DNA of 64,000 nt from Pseudobythopirellula maris (GTDB taxonomy: Bacteria; Planctomycetota; Planctomycetia; Pirellulales; Lacipirellulaceae): NCBI RefSeq assembly GCF_007859945.1, contig NZ_SJPQ01000001.1:1997017-2061016 (forward strand), written 5' to 3'. Shown one piece after another: positions 26,361-34,567 of the stretch. Under the pieces are notes generated by a model. The model ran no database searches, was not told the origin of the DNA, and saw nothing but the letters and a program-made list of their open reading frames with translations. How positions within the stretch are numbered: the first letter of the stretch is position 1; each line of letters opens with the position of its first letter. The translations under genes were made by a program, and so were the position numbers.

Positions 26361-27617
26361 TCACTTTGTCGGCGATGCCGCGAACGACTTCGCCGCGGCC
26401 AGGCGCTCAGCGATCGGCGGGTGGCTGTGCAGCAGCACGACCTCCAGCGGGTGCGGGTTCGGGTCGGCCTTGTTCATCCGCGCCAACCGCAAGAAAGCCG
26501 TGCGGAACGATTCGGGGTCGCCCGTCGCCTCGAGCGCGTAGCGGTCGGCCTCGCGTTCGTGCTTGCGGCTCATGAAATTCATCAGCGGGCCGATCAGTGT
26601 TCCCATCATGGCGAGCAACAGCATCATCGGCGCGAGCGTGGCGGTGGGCCACGCGACCGGGTCGGTCAGGCCGGTCCATCGGGTGATCGCTAGGTGCGTC
26701 GCGCCGAAGCCGACGATGGCGATCACGGCTCCCGCCACGAGCAGCTTGGGGATGTGGCGCCGCACGTGGTGCCCCACTTCGTGGGCGAACACGACATCGA
26801 CCTCCTCGGGCGAGAACGCCTCGAGCAGCGTGTCGCCCATCAGAACGCGCCGCGTGCGGCCCAGGCCGGCGAGCATGGCGTTCGCCTTTTTCGTCTCGGC
26901 GCCCATGCCGAGGCGGTAAACGCCCTCGATCGTGAGCCCGCCGTCGGCCGCCAGGCGTGTCATCCGCTCGAGCAGGTTGGGGTCGTCGATGCGGTCGACC
27001 TTGTAAAACAGCGGCAGCAGGAGCACCGGCGTCAGTTGCCCCAGCACGACCGAGACGACAAAGAACGCCGCAGCCGCAGCCAGCCACCACCACCCGCCCG
27101 TCAGGCCGATGATGGCGAACAGGCCGCCGAACAGCAGCGAGTTCATCACCACCGCCAAGGTGTTGTTGATCGCCCAGTTGCGCAGCCAACCCATGAAGGA
27201 CTGGTTGCTGAGCCCGTAGCGGTGCTCGATCAAGTAGCCGGCCGTGAACGAGATCGGCGAGGAGACCACGGCGTGCAGCACCGTGACGACCGCCGCCAGG
27301 GCAAAGGCCCGCAGCACCGAGGGGTCGCCCGTGGGGATGAAACCGGCGAGCCAGGCGTCGAGCGGCTCGGCGAGCCACACGGCGGCCACGGCCAGGAAGG
27401 CGAAATCGACCACCTTATCGACCAGGTGGCAAACGAGCGTGGCTCGGTTGTAGCGTTTGGCGTCTTCGAGCTGGGCGCCGCTGAGCGGCGAGGCTTCGAC
27501 CGAATCGGCCGGCTGGCCCTCGACCACGTTGGCCCCCTCCAAACCGTCCGCTGCCGAGTTGGCTTCATCGGGGTCAGCAGCGTTGCCTTCACTTGTCGCG
27601 CCGGGGGAGAGGTCCAT
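26361..27617 (-). CDS. M48 family zinc metalloprotease (Ste24/CAAX protease-like)
   Basis: 418 aa from the ATG at 27617; a GTG at 27698 is an alternative. After an acidic Gly/Ala-rich N-terminus come about six membrane helices. The catalytic motif HEVGH is in VDVVFAHEVGHHVRRHIPK and the third zinc ligand Glu is in HEREADRYALEATGD. Motifs such as NTLAVVMNSLLFGGL and KKANAMLAGLGRTRR are typical of Ste24-type peptidases. In bacteria these degrade misfolded or damaged membrane proteins. It is convergent with parA across a repeat pair. Substrate unknown. Confidence 0.92.
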   Translation of the reverse strand: MDLSPGATSEGNAADPDEANSAADGLEGANVVEGQPADSVEASPLSGAQLEDAKRYNRATLVCHLVDKVVDFAFLAVAAVWLAEPLDAWLAGFIPTGDPSVLRAFALAAVVTVLHAVVSSPISFTAGYLIEHRYGLSNQSFMGWLRNWAINNTLAVVMNSLLFGGLFAIIGLTGGWWWLAAAAAFFVVSVVLGQLTPVLLLPLFYKVDRIDDPNLLERMTRLAADGGLTIEGVYRLGMGAETKKANAMLAGLGRTRRVLMGDTLLEAFSPEEVDVVFAHEVGHHVRRHIPKLLVAGAVIAIVGFGATHLAITRWTGLTDPVAWPTATLAPMMLLLAMMGTLIGPLMNFMSRKHEREADRYALEATGDPESFRTAFLRLARMNKADPNPHPLEVVLLHSHPPIAERLAAAKSFAASPTK

Positions 27618-28314
27618 AGTGGGGGGCAACTCCGGTTGGTTCACAAAGAGCAGGTAAAACGGCGGCCAACCGGCGACGAAAGTCGGTCTGCTGGTCACTT
27701 TTCAGGATAGGACCCAGGAGGGCCCGTGTCGTGGCGCCGCCAAGATCGGCCCTCAGGCGGCGAATAGCGAACTCGAGGTCCCCTGGATTGCGCTTGCATT
27801 GAGCCAATGTAATCGCTCGAATTTGCGATATGAGGGAACTATCCCTGCTGCCGCTCGTCTCACTTGGCACAGAACTAGGCGATTCATGCCCATTCGGCGC
27901 CGCCTGTAGCGTTTTTTCGGAGATTGGGTGTTCAATTACCACACAGCAAGATTGACACTTTTTTGCAAAGACGCGCAATTTTGGCAGGCCGTTCGCGGCC
28001 GCCGCGGTGTTGAGTCGTCGAGAAACAATCTCACCAAAAACCGGCTAGATACGATGAACAAAGGCTTTCCACGGCGTTGCTGGCGCCTCGGGGCCTCGGA
28101 TTTGGCTCTTCTGGCACACGAGGTGCATTAAGGGCCACGGCTACGCGGCGGACTTGGCGACTGTTCGACGAGCCCCGCCACGCAGCGGATAACCGCAACC
28201 CAAGGAACACGCCCTATGCACGGGGCGCGGAGTTGTGGCTAACTTATTTGACGACGGCGAGCAGCATGGAATGCCGCTCGGAGAGCGTCGGACTCATGAA
28301 GAGGAGTTCGTACG
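27618..28314. other. Divergent intergenic region upstream of the ECF sigma gene
   Basis: About 700 bases, partly AT-rich (27780-28070), between the minus-strand protease and the plus-strand sigma gene. A consensus TTGACA at 27952-27957 is followed 18 bases later by a weak CAATTT, a possible plus-strand promoter. The sigma gene has a clear ribosome site (AGAGGAG). No RNA family or small gene was recognised in the space. Confidence 0.4.
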
Positions 28315-29001
28315 ATGAAAACGAATAGCACGGAGGTTCGTGGCGCTAGCGCCACACTGCTCGAACCCAAGACTCAAAAGGCGCAACCAGCCTCCACCTC
28401 GCAAAAAACAGTCGAAATGACCGACGAACAGCTGCTCGCCGCCCACCGCGACGACCCCGATGCGGGTCACCTCGCCGCGCTGATCAAGCGTTACGAGCGG
28501 GAGCTGTACAATTACCTGCGTCGCTACACGGGCGACGCGGCCATGGCCGAAGACGCCTTCCAGGGGACCTTCCTTCAGGTCCACCTGAAGTGCGACAAGT
28601 TCGACACCGGCCGCCGGTTCCGGCCCTGGCTCTACACCGTGGCCACTAACCAGGCGATCGACCTGCAGCGTCGCAACCGGCGCCACCAGATCGTCAGTCT
28701 CGACCGCGCCAACCGCTCGGAGCACGCCGAGGTGGGGTCGCTGATCGATTTACTTTCCAGCGGAGAGGCCGATCCGAGCGAACGCTTCGACACGGCCGAG
28801 CGTAAGGAGTGGGTGCAACGAGCCGTCGCCGCCCTGCCGGAGCAACTCCAGAGTGCGGTGTCGCTCGTCTACTTCCGCGGCCTGAAGTACCGTGAGGCCG
28901 CGGCCGAGCTTTCCATTCCGGTGGGCACCGTCAAGAGCCGACTCCACTCCGCCATCAACCAGCTGGGCCAGTCGTGGCGTGATTCGCACACCACGAACTG
29001 A
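28315..29001 (+). CDS. ECF-type RNA polymerase sigma factor
   Basis: 228 aa from an ATG with AGAGGAG 8-12 bases upstream. Region 2 spans residues about 55-125 (YLRRYTGDAAMAEDAFQGTF, RPWLYTVATNQAIDLQRRNR) for core binding and -10 recognition. Region 4 is at about 165-220 (ALPEQLQSAVSLVYFRGLKY, REAAAELSIPVGTVKSRLHS) for -35 recognition. The N-terminal ~40 residues are an unstructured extension. It is followed 177 bases downstream by a putative anti-sigma protein on the same strand, the usual ECF arrangement. The regulon is unknown. Confidence 0.93.
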   Translation: MKTNSTEVRGASATLLEPKTQKAQPASTSQKTVEMTDEQLLAAHRDDPDAGHLAALIKRYERELYNYLRRYTGDAAMAEDAFQGTFLQVHLKCDKFDTGRRFRPWLYTVATNQAIDLQRRNRRHQIVSLDRANRSEHAEVGSLIDLLSSGEADPSERFDTAERKEWVQRAVAALPEQLQSAVSLVYFRGLKYREAAAELSIPVGTVKSRLHSAINQLGQSWRDSHTTN

Positions 29002-29178
29002 TTGCCCGTGGTACCCCTCGTCCGCCCGGCGGCGCCACAATGGCGTCGCCGCGGCGTGGTGAGCTATGATGGGTGAGTGCCGAAGGCCGGGGCGACGTCC
29101 GGCCGGAGCAACTCCGCGGCGGGCCCCCCTACTCGAAGGGCGACGCCCCGCCGCAACGCCCTCACCCGCCGCCCCGCG

Positions 29179-30165
29179 ATGTGCGATCCGAAAGCTGTCA
29201 GCTACGTGTTTGGCGAACTCGCCGACGAGGAGCTGGCCGAATTCGAACTCCGTCTCTTGAACGACCCCGAACTGCGCGAGCAGGTCGAACGGGTCCGCGA
29301 GAGCCTCGACGGCTGCGAGGGCGGGACCTGCCCCCGTGGTTTGGCCGATCGCACCTTCCACGAGATCCGCGCCGCCCGTGCTCTGGCCGCCTGCGAGGCG
29401 CTTGCCTCGCCCGCGTCACGCTGCCGGTGGTCGCTCGCCGATGTGACTCTCGGCTCGCTTGCGATCGCCGCGGTGCTGATGCTCGCCGCGCCCGCCGTTC
29501 TCGCCTCGCGTGAAACGGCCCGCAACACGGCCTGTGTCCACAATCTTGAACGCCTCGGTCAGGCGTCGATGAACTACGCCACTTACCACCAGCGGCGTTA
29601 CCCCCACGTGTCGCTCGACGAGAACGCCGGGCGGTTCGTCTTGCGGCTGGTCGATTCGGGTTACCTGCCGCGCAGCGAGTGGACCTCCTGGGTTGTTTGC
29701 CCCTCTTCGCCCGAGGCGGAGTGGATGCTCGACGCGGACGCCAACCAGCGGATGCCAACCGCCGAGCAGCTGTCCGTCGCCCGCGGCGAGCAGCTCGTGT
29801 CGCTGCAGCGACGCATGGGCGGCTCCTACGCTTATCGCGTTGGCTACTTCGAGAGTTGCCAGTATCAGTCCGTGCAAAAACGATCCGACTGCCGCTCCGC
29901 CCTGCTGAGCGACGCCCCGCGGCTGTGCGCCGACGGCAGATCGATCCGCGCGAGCTTCAATCACGGCGTCGCGGGCCAGAACGTCTTCTTTGACGATGGC
30001 CAGGTGCGGCGGGTCGTCGGCTGCATCGTGCCGGTGGTCAACGACCACCTCTTCCTCAACGCCAGCGGCGACCGGGCCTCGGGTCAAACTTGGCGCGACG
30101 CCGTGCTGCTCCGCAGCGAGGATTGCCCCTGGGGCCACCCGACCCCGGCAACGCCGAGCTTTTGA
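29179..30165 (+). CDS. Anti-sigma-like protein fused to a DUF1559-like domain
   Basis: 328 aa from the ATG at 29179; the frame upstream is not protein-like. Residues 1-50 (AVSYVFGELADEELAEFELR, LLNDPELREQVERV) look like the cytosolic sigma-binding part of a planctomycete anti-sigma factor. A membrane helix follows near residues 90-112 (LAIAAVLMLAAPAVLA). Directly after it, SRETARNTACVHNLERLGQA resembles the start of DUF1559 proteins (usually SREAARR..C.NNLKQ.G). Near the C-terminus NHGVAGQNVFFDDGQVRRVVG resembles their closing H...DG segment. Its position after an ECF sigma gene supports an anti-sigma role, with the exported DUF1559-like part as a possible sensor. The function of DUF1559 itself is not established. 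Confidence 0.8.
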   Translation: MCDPKAVSYVFGELADEELAEFELRLLNDPELREQVERVRESLDGCEGGTCPRGLADRTFHEIRAARALAACEALASPASRCRWSLADVTLGSLAIAAVLMLAAPAVLASRETARNTACVHNLERLGQASMNYATYHQRRYPHVSLDENAGRFVLRLVDSGYLPRSEWTSWVVCPSSPEAEWMLDADANQRMPTAEQLSVARGEQLVSLQRRMGGSYAYRVGYFESCQYQSVQKRSDCRSALLSDAPRLCADGRSIRASFNHGVAGQNVFFDDGQVRRVVGCIVPVVNDHLFLNASGDRASGQTWRDAVLLRSEDCPWGHPTPATPSF

Positions 30166-30479
30166 GTTCCGCCAGAGACCCAGCCACCGCCGTGTGGCGT
30201 GGGCCCTTGGTTTGAGGCCTCTATCTTGCCTGGCCTCGTCTTGATGCCCGAACGAGTGTGCGTGTTGCGAAAACGCCACACATTCGCCCGCGTGGCTAGC
30301 CGCCGCGCAGCTTGCCCCGACGGCTGCAAACCCCTTGTGGCATAGAGGCGACAGGCCTCCACAGCCGCCGCACGGCTCTCGCTTTCGGCAACGGGCGCCG
30401 GGATTGCATCACGCACTGGCGTCACCCTGCGTCTGCTCGCCAGACGCTAGCCGAGAACCACCTCCGCAGCGCGGCCCGG
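30166..30479. other. Intergenic region with a recurring motif
   Basis: 314 bases between two plus-strand genes. It contains the 25-base motif GTGCGTGTTG-N6-CGCCACACA at 30258-30282 that is also at 18019-18043. An in-frame upstream extension of the next gene lies here but looks noncoding. Confidence 0.45.
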
Positions 30480-31346
30480 ATGAACTCACGCCAAACCGTC
30501 GAGATGTCAGCCCTTCTCTGTTTGAAGAGCGGCCCCGCGATCGAGTCTTGCCCCGCGATCTGTGAGGCGGCTCTCTCCGAGTACTGGATCGCGACCCGCT
30601 GCCGGCTGAACGAGTGGGGGCGGCGGCTGCGCGCCCTCGGCGACAGCCAAACGAACGCCGGCGCCGCGTCGGCCGAACGGACGACCAGCGGCGAGGAGAC
30701 AAACGACCCGCTCACCACGCTGGCCGAGGAGATCGTCGCCACACAACTGCTCACCCGCGCGGTGGCGGCCGTCACGCACGCGTACGACACCCGCCACGGC
30801 CGGCCCAATGCGGGCCCCATCGGCCGCAACGCCCTGGAGGGCCACAACGAGGCGCTCAGCCGCTTGCGAGCGATTGTCTTTGCCGAGTGGCGAGCCGACT
30901 CACCCCAATCGCGTCACCTCACTTCCCTGGGCAGCAGCATCGACCACTGGTCCGACGCCCTGCTGGCCTATGTCGGTCCGGCCGACGTCGTCCGACGGTT
31001 CGCCATCGACCCCGACCGGCTCACGGAGTTCGCCTACGACGCCCGCGCGCACGGCGAGAACGCCGCCCACGGCGCCGAGAAGCTGATGCTTCTGTCGATC
31101 CGAGCGGCGTTGCAGTCGGCGAGCCGGCCGCCGATCGACGCCGAGCTGAACCGCCGCATCGCCGGCGCCGCGCTCGGCCTGCTGGGCGCCGAGGCGTTCG
31201 ACGGCCTGGGGCTGCCGCGATCGCCCTGGATGGCCCGCCTGGAGCGCTCGGCGGACGAGACCATCGCGATGGTCGACCGGCTGTTCAGCGAAGAAGCGGG
31301 GTCGTCCCGGAGCGTGCCACTGCCCGACTCTCGCTGGCGCGTTTGA
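30480..31346 (+). CDS. Hypothetical protein, soluble and helical
   Basis: 288 aa from the ATG at 30480; the ribosome site is weak. There is no signal peptide or membrane segment. It reads as mostly alpha-helical and Ala/Arg-rich, with repeated Leu/Ala heptads (for example LAEEIVATQLLTRAVAAVTH and EKLMLLSIRAALQSA). The stretch MLLSIRAALQSASRPPIDAE and the C-terminal RLERSADETIAMVDRLFSEE are the most protein-like parts. No catalytic motif is seen and I do not recognise a family. It lies between the anti-sigma gene and higBA with no sign of shared regulation. Confidence 0.6.
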   Translation: MNSRQTVEMSALLCLKSGPAIESCPAICEAALSEYWIATRCRLNEWGRRLRALGDSQTNAGAASAERTTSGEETNDPLTTLAEEIVATQLLTRAVAAVTHAYDTRHGRPNAGPIGRNALEGHNEALSRLRAIVFAEWRADSPQSRHLTSLGSSIDHWSDALLAYVGPADVVRRFAIDPDRLTEFAYDARAHGENAAHGAEKLMLLSIRAALQSASRPPIDAELNRRIAGAALGLLGAEAFDGLGLPRSPWMARLERSADETIAMVDRLFSEEAGSSRSVPLPDSRWRV

Positions 31347-31423
31347 AGCTTGCATCGCGCAGTGGGAGTGATCTGGTCGCCTCACCGCCGCCTCAGCCGC
31401 TGTCCTGGAAGCACTTTCCTCCA

Positions 31424-31451
31424 TTTCAGAATCTTAGCGATATGCTAAGAT
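31424..31451 (+). promoter_or_regulatory. higBA promoter with palindromic operator
   Basis: A perfect inverted repeat ATCTTAGC-GATAT-GCTAAGAT occupies 31431-31451, 43 bases upstream of higB. It overlaps a likely -10 (TAAGAT, 31446-31451) with TTTCAG as -35 at 31424-31429 (16-base spacer). This placement suits autorepression by the HigA antitoxin. Confidence 0.7.
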
Positions 31452-31493
31452 AGAAGTAGGGCCGCAAGGCGATCAGGGCGGGGCTATATCGGG

Positions 31494-31784
31494 ATGCACA
31501 TCATATCCAAGAAGCGGCTGAGAGAGTTCTGGGACAAACACCCAAGGGCGAAGTGTCCGCTTTCCGCGTGGTACAAGGTCGTCGATGCCTCCAACTGGGA
31601 AAGTATCGCCGAGGTTCGCAAGACTTACCCCCACGCCGACCAAGTCGGCAAGTTCACGGTCTTCAATATCGGCGGGAACAAGTTCCGGCTGGTCGTGGTC
31701 GTTCGCTACAAGTACGGAAAGGTCTACATCCGTCGCGTGATGACGCACGCCGAATACGACAAGAACGACTGGAAGGAGGAGTAG
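31494..31784 (+). CDS. higB: HigB-type mRNA interferase toxin
   Basis: 96 aa. The sequence MHIISKKRLREFWDKHPRAK followed by LSAWYKVVDASNWES and NIGGNKFRLVVVVRYKYGKVYIRRVMTHAEYDK is that of the HigB_toxin family (RelE fold). These toxins cleave mRNA on the ribosome. The conserved Arg/Lys/His of the C-terminal half are present. Toxin-first order with the antitoxin one base downstream is the classic higBA arrangement. The GC content is slightly lower than its neighbours, consistent with a mobile module. Confidence 0.93.
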   Translation: MHIISKKRLREFWDKHPRAKCPLSAWYKVVDASNWESIAEVRKTYPHADQVGKFTVFNIGGNKFRLVVVVRYKYGKVYIRRVMTHAEYDKNDWKEE

Positions 31785-31785
31785 C

Positions 31786-32211
31786 ATGACCACACCCACA
31801 AAGAAGAATACCTCACCCGGTTGGGTGGCGGAGTACATGGAGCTCGTCGCACGCCTCCCGCTGGTGCCTATTACGAGCGACAGCAAGCTGGATGCAGCGT
31901 CAAAAAAGATCGACGAGCTTCTGGATCGCGACCGTCTTGGGCGGGGCGCTGAGCGTTACCTGGAGGTCCTGTCTGACCTTGTCGAGAAGTACGAGAACAG
32001 CCGCCACGCCGTTGAGAGGGTCTCCGACGCCGAGTTGCTCGAGCACCTTATGGACGCTAAGGGGGTGCGTGCGGCCGAGGTCGCTCGAGAAACCAAGATC
32101 GTCGAATCAACACTTTCGAACGTGCTCAAAGGAAAGCGCGCCTTCACACGCGAGCACATCGGCAGGCTATCGCGTTACTTCGGCGTGGGCCCCAGCGTCT
32201 TCACTTATTAA
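31786..32211 (+). CDS. higA: HigA-type antitoxin with helix-turn-helix
   Basis: 141 aa; the ATG lies one base after the higB stop. The N-terminal half is helical (SKKIDELLDRDRLGRGAERYL), as in the larger HigA proteins. The C-terminal Xre-like HTH is clear: LLEHLMDAKGVRAAEVARET, IVESTLSNVLKGKRAFTREH, IGRLSRYFGV. It should bind HigB and the palindrome at 31431-31451. It is convergent with the ABC ATPase gene, whose stop is seven bases away. Confidence 0.93.
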   Translation: MTTPTKKNTSPGWVAEYMELVARLPLVPITSDSKLDAASKKIDELLDRDRLGRGAERYLEVLSDLVEKYENSRHAVERVSDAELLEHLMDAKGVRAAEVARETKIVESTLSNVLKGKRAFTREHIGRLSRYFGVGPSVFTY

Positions 32212-32218
32212 AGCGCCT

Positions 32219-34078
32219 TTACGCTCCGCCCAGGACCCGCTTCCGGCCCGCCACGCGCTCGCGGAGCCGCTCCGGGTCGTCGTCCGGCGTGGCTTCGATC
32301 AGGCGGCGGGTGTAGTCCTCTTTTGGTGCGGCGTAGATCGCCTGCGACGGGCCGAACTCGACGATCTTGCCGGCGTTCATCACCGCCATCATGTCGGCCA
32401 TGAACTTCACGACCGACAGGTCGTGGCTGATGAAGATGTACGTGAGCCCGCGTTTCTCTTGCAGCCGTTTGAGCAGGTTCAGCACCTGCGCCTGCACGGA
32501 CACGTCCAAGGCCGAGACCGACTCATCGCAGACGATGAACTCCGGCTCGACGGCGATCGCCCGGGCGATGCAGATCCGCTGCCGCTGGCCGCCGGAGAAC
32601 TCGTGCGGGTAGCGCCGGAGGTGCTCGGCCTTGAGGCCGACTTCTTCTAAGAGCGCAGCGGCGCGGTCGCGGCGCTCCGATTTTCCTTTCACGAGCCGCT
32701 GCACGACCATCGGTTCGGTGACAATCGCCTCGACCGTCATCCGCGGGTTGAGCGAGCCGTAAGGGTCTTGGAAGATGATCTGCATGCGGCTGCGCATGCG
32801 GCGCATCTCGCCGCCGCTGAGGTGCGCCACGTCCGTGCCGTCGTAAACGACCTTGCCGGCGGTCGGCTCGATGAGCCGCAAGATCGCCCGGCCGGCGGTC
32901 GTCTTGCCGCAGCCGCTCTCGCCCACGAGGCCGAGCGTCTGGCCGCGGTAGATGTTGAACGAAATGCCGTCCACGGCCCGCACGTGGTCGACCACGCGGC
33001 CGAAGAAGCCGCGCCGCACCGGGAAGTGAACCTTCAGGTCATCGACCGCCAGCAGCGGCTTCGTCCCCTCGTCCACGGCCGTGGTGTCGGCGGTGTGGGT
33101 GGTCTCGTCCCAAGGGTGGCCGATCGCGGTGAGCTCGCTCTTGGGGTGCAGCAGCGGGCCGCGACCGTGCTCGGTCATGCGGCGGATTTTTTCTTCGTCG
33201 AGGCTCTTCTCGAATAACCTCACCTCGCCATCGGGAAGAATCTCTTCGCCCATGAAGTCGGCCACGGTGGGCAACAGACGGTACTTCGACTCGAGCCGCG
33301 GCCGGCAAGCCAGCAGGCCCTTGGTGTAAGGGTGCTGGGGCGACTCGAAGATCTGCAGCACCGGCCCCTGCTCGACGACCTTTCCGCGGTACATCACGAG
33401 CACCTCGTCGGCGATCTCGGCGATCACGCCCAGGTCGTGCGTGATAAACAAGATCGCCATGCCGCGGTCGTCGCGCAAGCGGCGGAGGATGTCGAGGATC
33501 TGGGCCTGGATCGTCACGTCGAGCGCGGTGGTCGGCTCGTCGGCGATCAGCAGCTTGGGGTTGCAACTGAGCGCCATGGCGATCATCACCCGCTGCTTCT
33601 GACCGCCGGAGAGTTGGTGGGGGTAGCTGTCGACGCGCTGCGCGGGCTCGGGGATGCCGACCTCGTTGAACAGCTCGATGGTGCGCTGCCGGGCCTCGCT
33701 CTTCGACATCCCCTCGTGCAGCTCGAGCGCCTCCATCACCTGCGAGCCGACGGTGAACACCGGGTTCAATGAGGTCATCGGCTCTTGGAAGATCATGCTG
33801 ACGTCGGCGCCGCGGATCTTGCGCATCTCCGGCTCGGGCAACCGCACAAGGTCTTGCCCCAACAGCGCGATGCTGCCGGTCTCGATCTCGGCCGAGGAGG
33901 CCAAGAGCCGCATCACGGAGAGCGACGTGACGCTCTTGCCCGAGCCGCTCTCGCCCACGACGCCGAGCGTGCGGCCCGCCTCGATGCGGAGCGTGAGATC
34001 GTCAACGGCCTTCACGACCCCTTCCTCGGTGTGGAAGTAGGTGCGTAGGTCTTGGATGTCGAGTACGGCTTCGGTCAC
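32219..34078 (-). CDS. Fused double ATPase of a peptide-type ABC importer (DppD-DppF/YejF-like)
   Basis: 619 aa from a GTG at 34078; a GTG at 34111 is possible but lies inside the flanking inverted repeat. There are two complete nucleotide-binding domains. NBD1 has Walker A GESGSGKS, signature LSGGQKQRV and Walker [16 protein letters not shown]2 has [18 protein letters not shown] and [12 protein letters not shown]. Each is followed by the oligopeptide-transporter C-terminal segment ([25 protein letters not shown]). It powers import of peptides or similar solutes with the two permeases upstream. A GxxExxY cassette separates it from them, so translation probably depends on read-through or on a promoter in the cassette. 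Confidence 0.93.
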   Translation of the reverse strand: MTEAVLDIQDLRTYFHTEEGVVKAVDDLTLRIEAGRTLGVVGESGSGKSVTSLSVMRLLASSAEIETGSIALLGQDLVRLPEPEMRKIRGADVSMIFQEPMTSLNPVFTVGSQVMEALELHEGMSKSEARQRTIELFNEVGIPEPAQRVDSYPHQLSGGQKQRVMIAMALSCNPKLLIADEPTTALDVTIQAQILDILRRLRDDRGMAILFITHDLGVIAEIADEVLVMYRGKVVEQGPVLQIFESPQHPYTKGLLACRPRLESKYRLLPTVADFMGEEILPDGEVRLFEKSLDEEKIRRMTEHGRGPLLHPKSELTAIGHPWDETTHTADTTAVDEGTKPLLAVDDLKVHFPVRRGFFGRVVDHVRAVDGISFNIYRGQTLGLVGESGCGKTTAGRAILRLIEPTAGKVVYDGTDVAHLSGGEMRRMRSRMQIIFQDPYGSLNPRMTVEAIVTEPMVVQRLVKGKSERRDRAAALLEEVGLKAEHLRRYPHEFSGGQRQRICIARAIAVEPEFIVCDESVSALDVSVQAQVLNLLKRLQEKRGLTYIFISHDLSVVKFMADMMAVMNAGKIVEFGPSQAIYAAPKEDYTRRLIEATPDDDPERLRERVAGRKRVLGGA

Positions 34079-34091
34079 GGTCTTGTCCGTT

Positions 34092-34567
34092 GAATGGCCA
34101 CAAAAAGGCACTAAAAGTCACAAAGAGGGGTCGGGGGCGTCGAGGACGTACTTTTTGATGTAGAGCGTTGGGGCGCCGAAGTTAATCAAGAGACCGTTCT
34201 CCATTCTGGAGGAACGGAGGTAACCGAGCAATTGAGCAATGTGCTCGTTCACAATCGATTTGCAAGCTTTAAGTTCAACGATCAGCACCCCCTCAATGAA
34301 GAGGTCAGCGAAGTAATCGCCGAGCACGGTTCCGTCCTCGTCGAGAACAGGCAACGGATGCTGTTGCTTCACTTCGATCCCCAGCTTGCGAAGCCTGCCG
34401 CTCAATCCATTCTCATAAACCTTCTCCAAATGCCCGTGACGGAGATAGGAATGGAGATCGTAGCTCGATTGCCGAACGATGTCGCACAACTCGTTGATGC
34501 TTCCCCAAGTGGCGGCCATCGCTCCCCTCTTATTTCGTGCTTTCTTCGTGCCTTTTCGTGGCTATTC
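34092..34567. mobile_element. GxxExxY cassette bounded by imperfect inverted repeats
   Basis: The left end (34092-34130), read on the minus strand, and the right end (34524-34567), read on the plus strand, align as inverted repeats of about 40 bases. Both share CCCCTCTT at the inner edge and GTGCCTTTT.GTGGC.ATTC at the outer edge. They bracket the 133-aa gene. The unit sits between a permease gene whose stop codon touches the right end and the ATPase gene that starts 13 bases past the left end. This looks like a one-gene insertion in an operon. No transposase is encoded. It could be a non-autonomous element or a retained spacer pair. Confidence 0.6.
34118..34519 (-). CDS. GxxExxY family protein
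   Basis: 133 aa. The defining motif is GHLEKVYENGL. The later FADLFIEGVLIVELKACKSI followed by HIAQLLGYLR resembles a PD-(D/E)XK nuclease core (D...E-x-K), and the protein ends NFGAPTLYIKKYVL. Members are abundant in Planctomycetota and Verrucomicrobiota and their function is not established. Nuclease activity is inference from the motif. The gene has the same direction as the surrounding transporter operon, and lies inside inverted repeats (34092-34130 and 34524-34567). The stop codon lies within the left repeat. Confidence 0.88.
   Translation of the reverse strand: MAATWGSINELCDIVRQSSYDLHSYLRHGHLEKVYENGLSGRLRKLGIEVKQQHPLPVLDEDGTVLGDYFADLFIEGVLIVELKACKSIVNEHIAQLLGYLRSSRMENGLLINFGAPTLYIKKYVLDAPDPSL

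Noticed and set aside
34078..34111. Earlier GTG start of the ABC ATPase
   Set aside because: It lies in the inverted repeat of the GxxExxY cassette; the residues added (PFCGHSTDKT) are not family-like.
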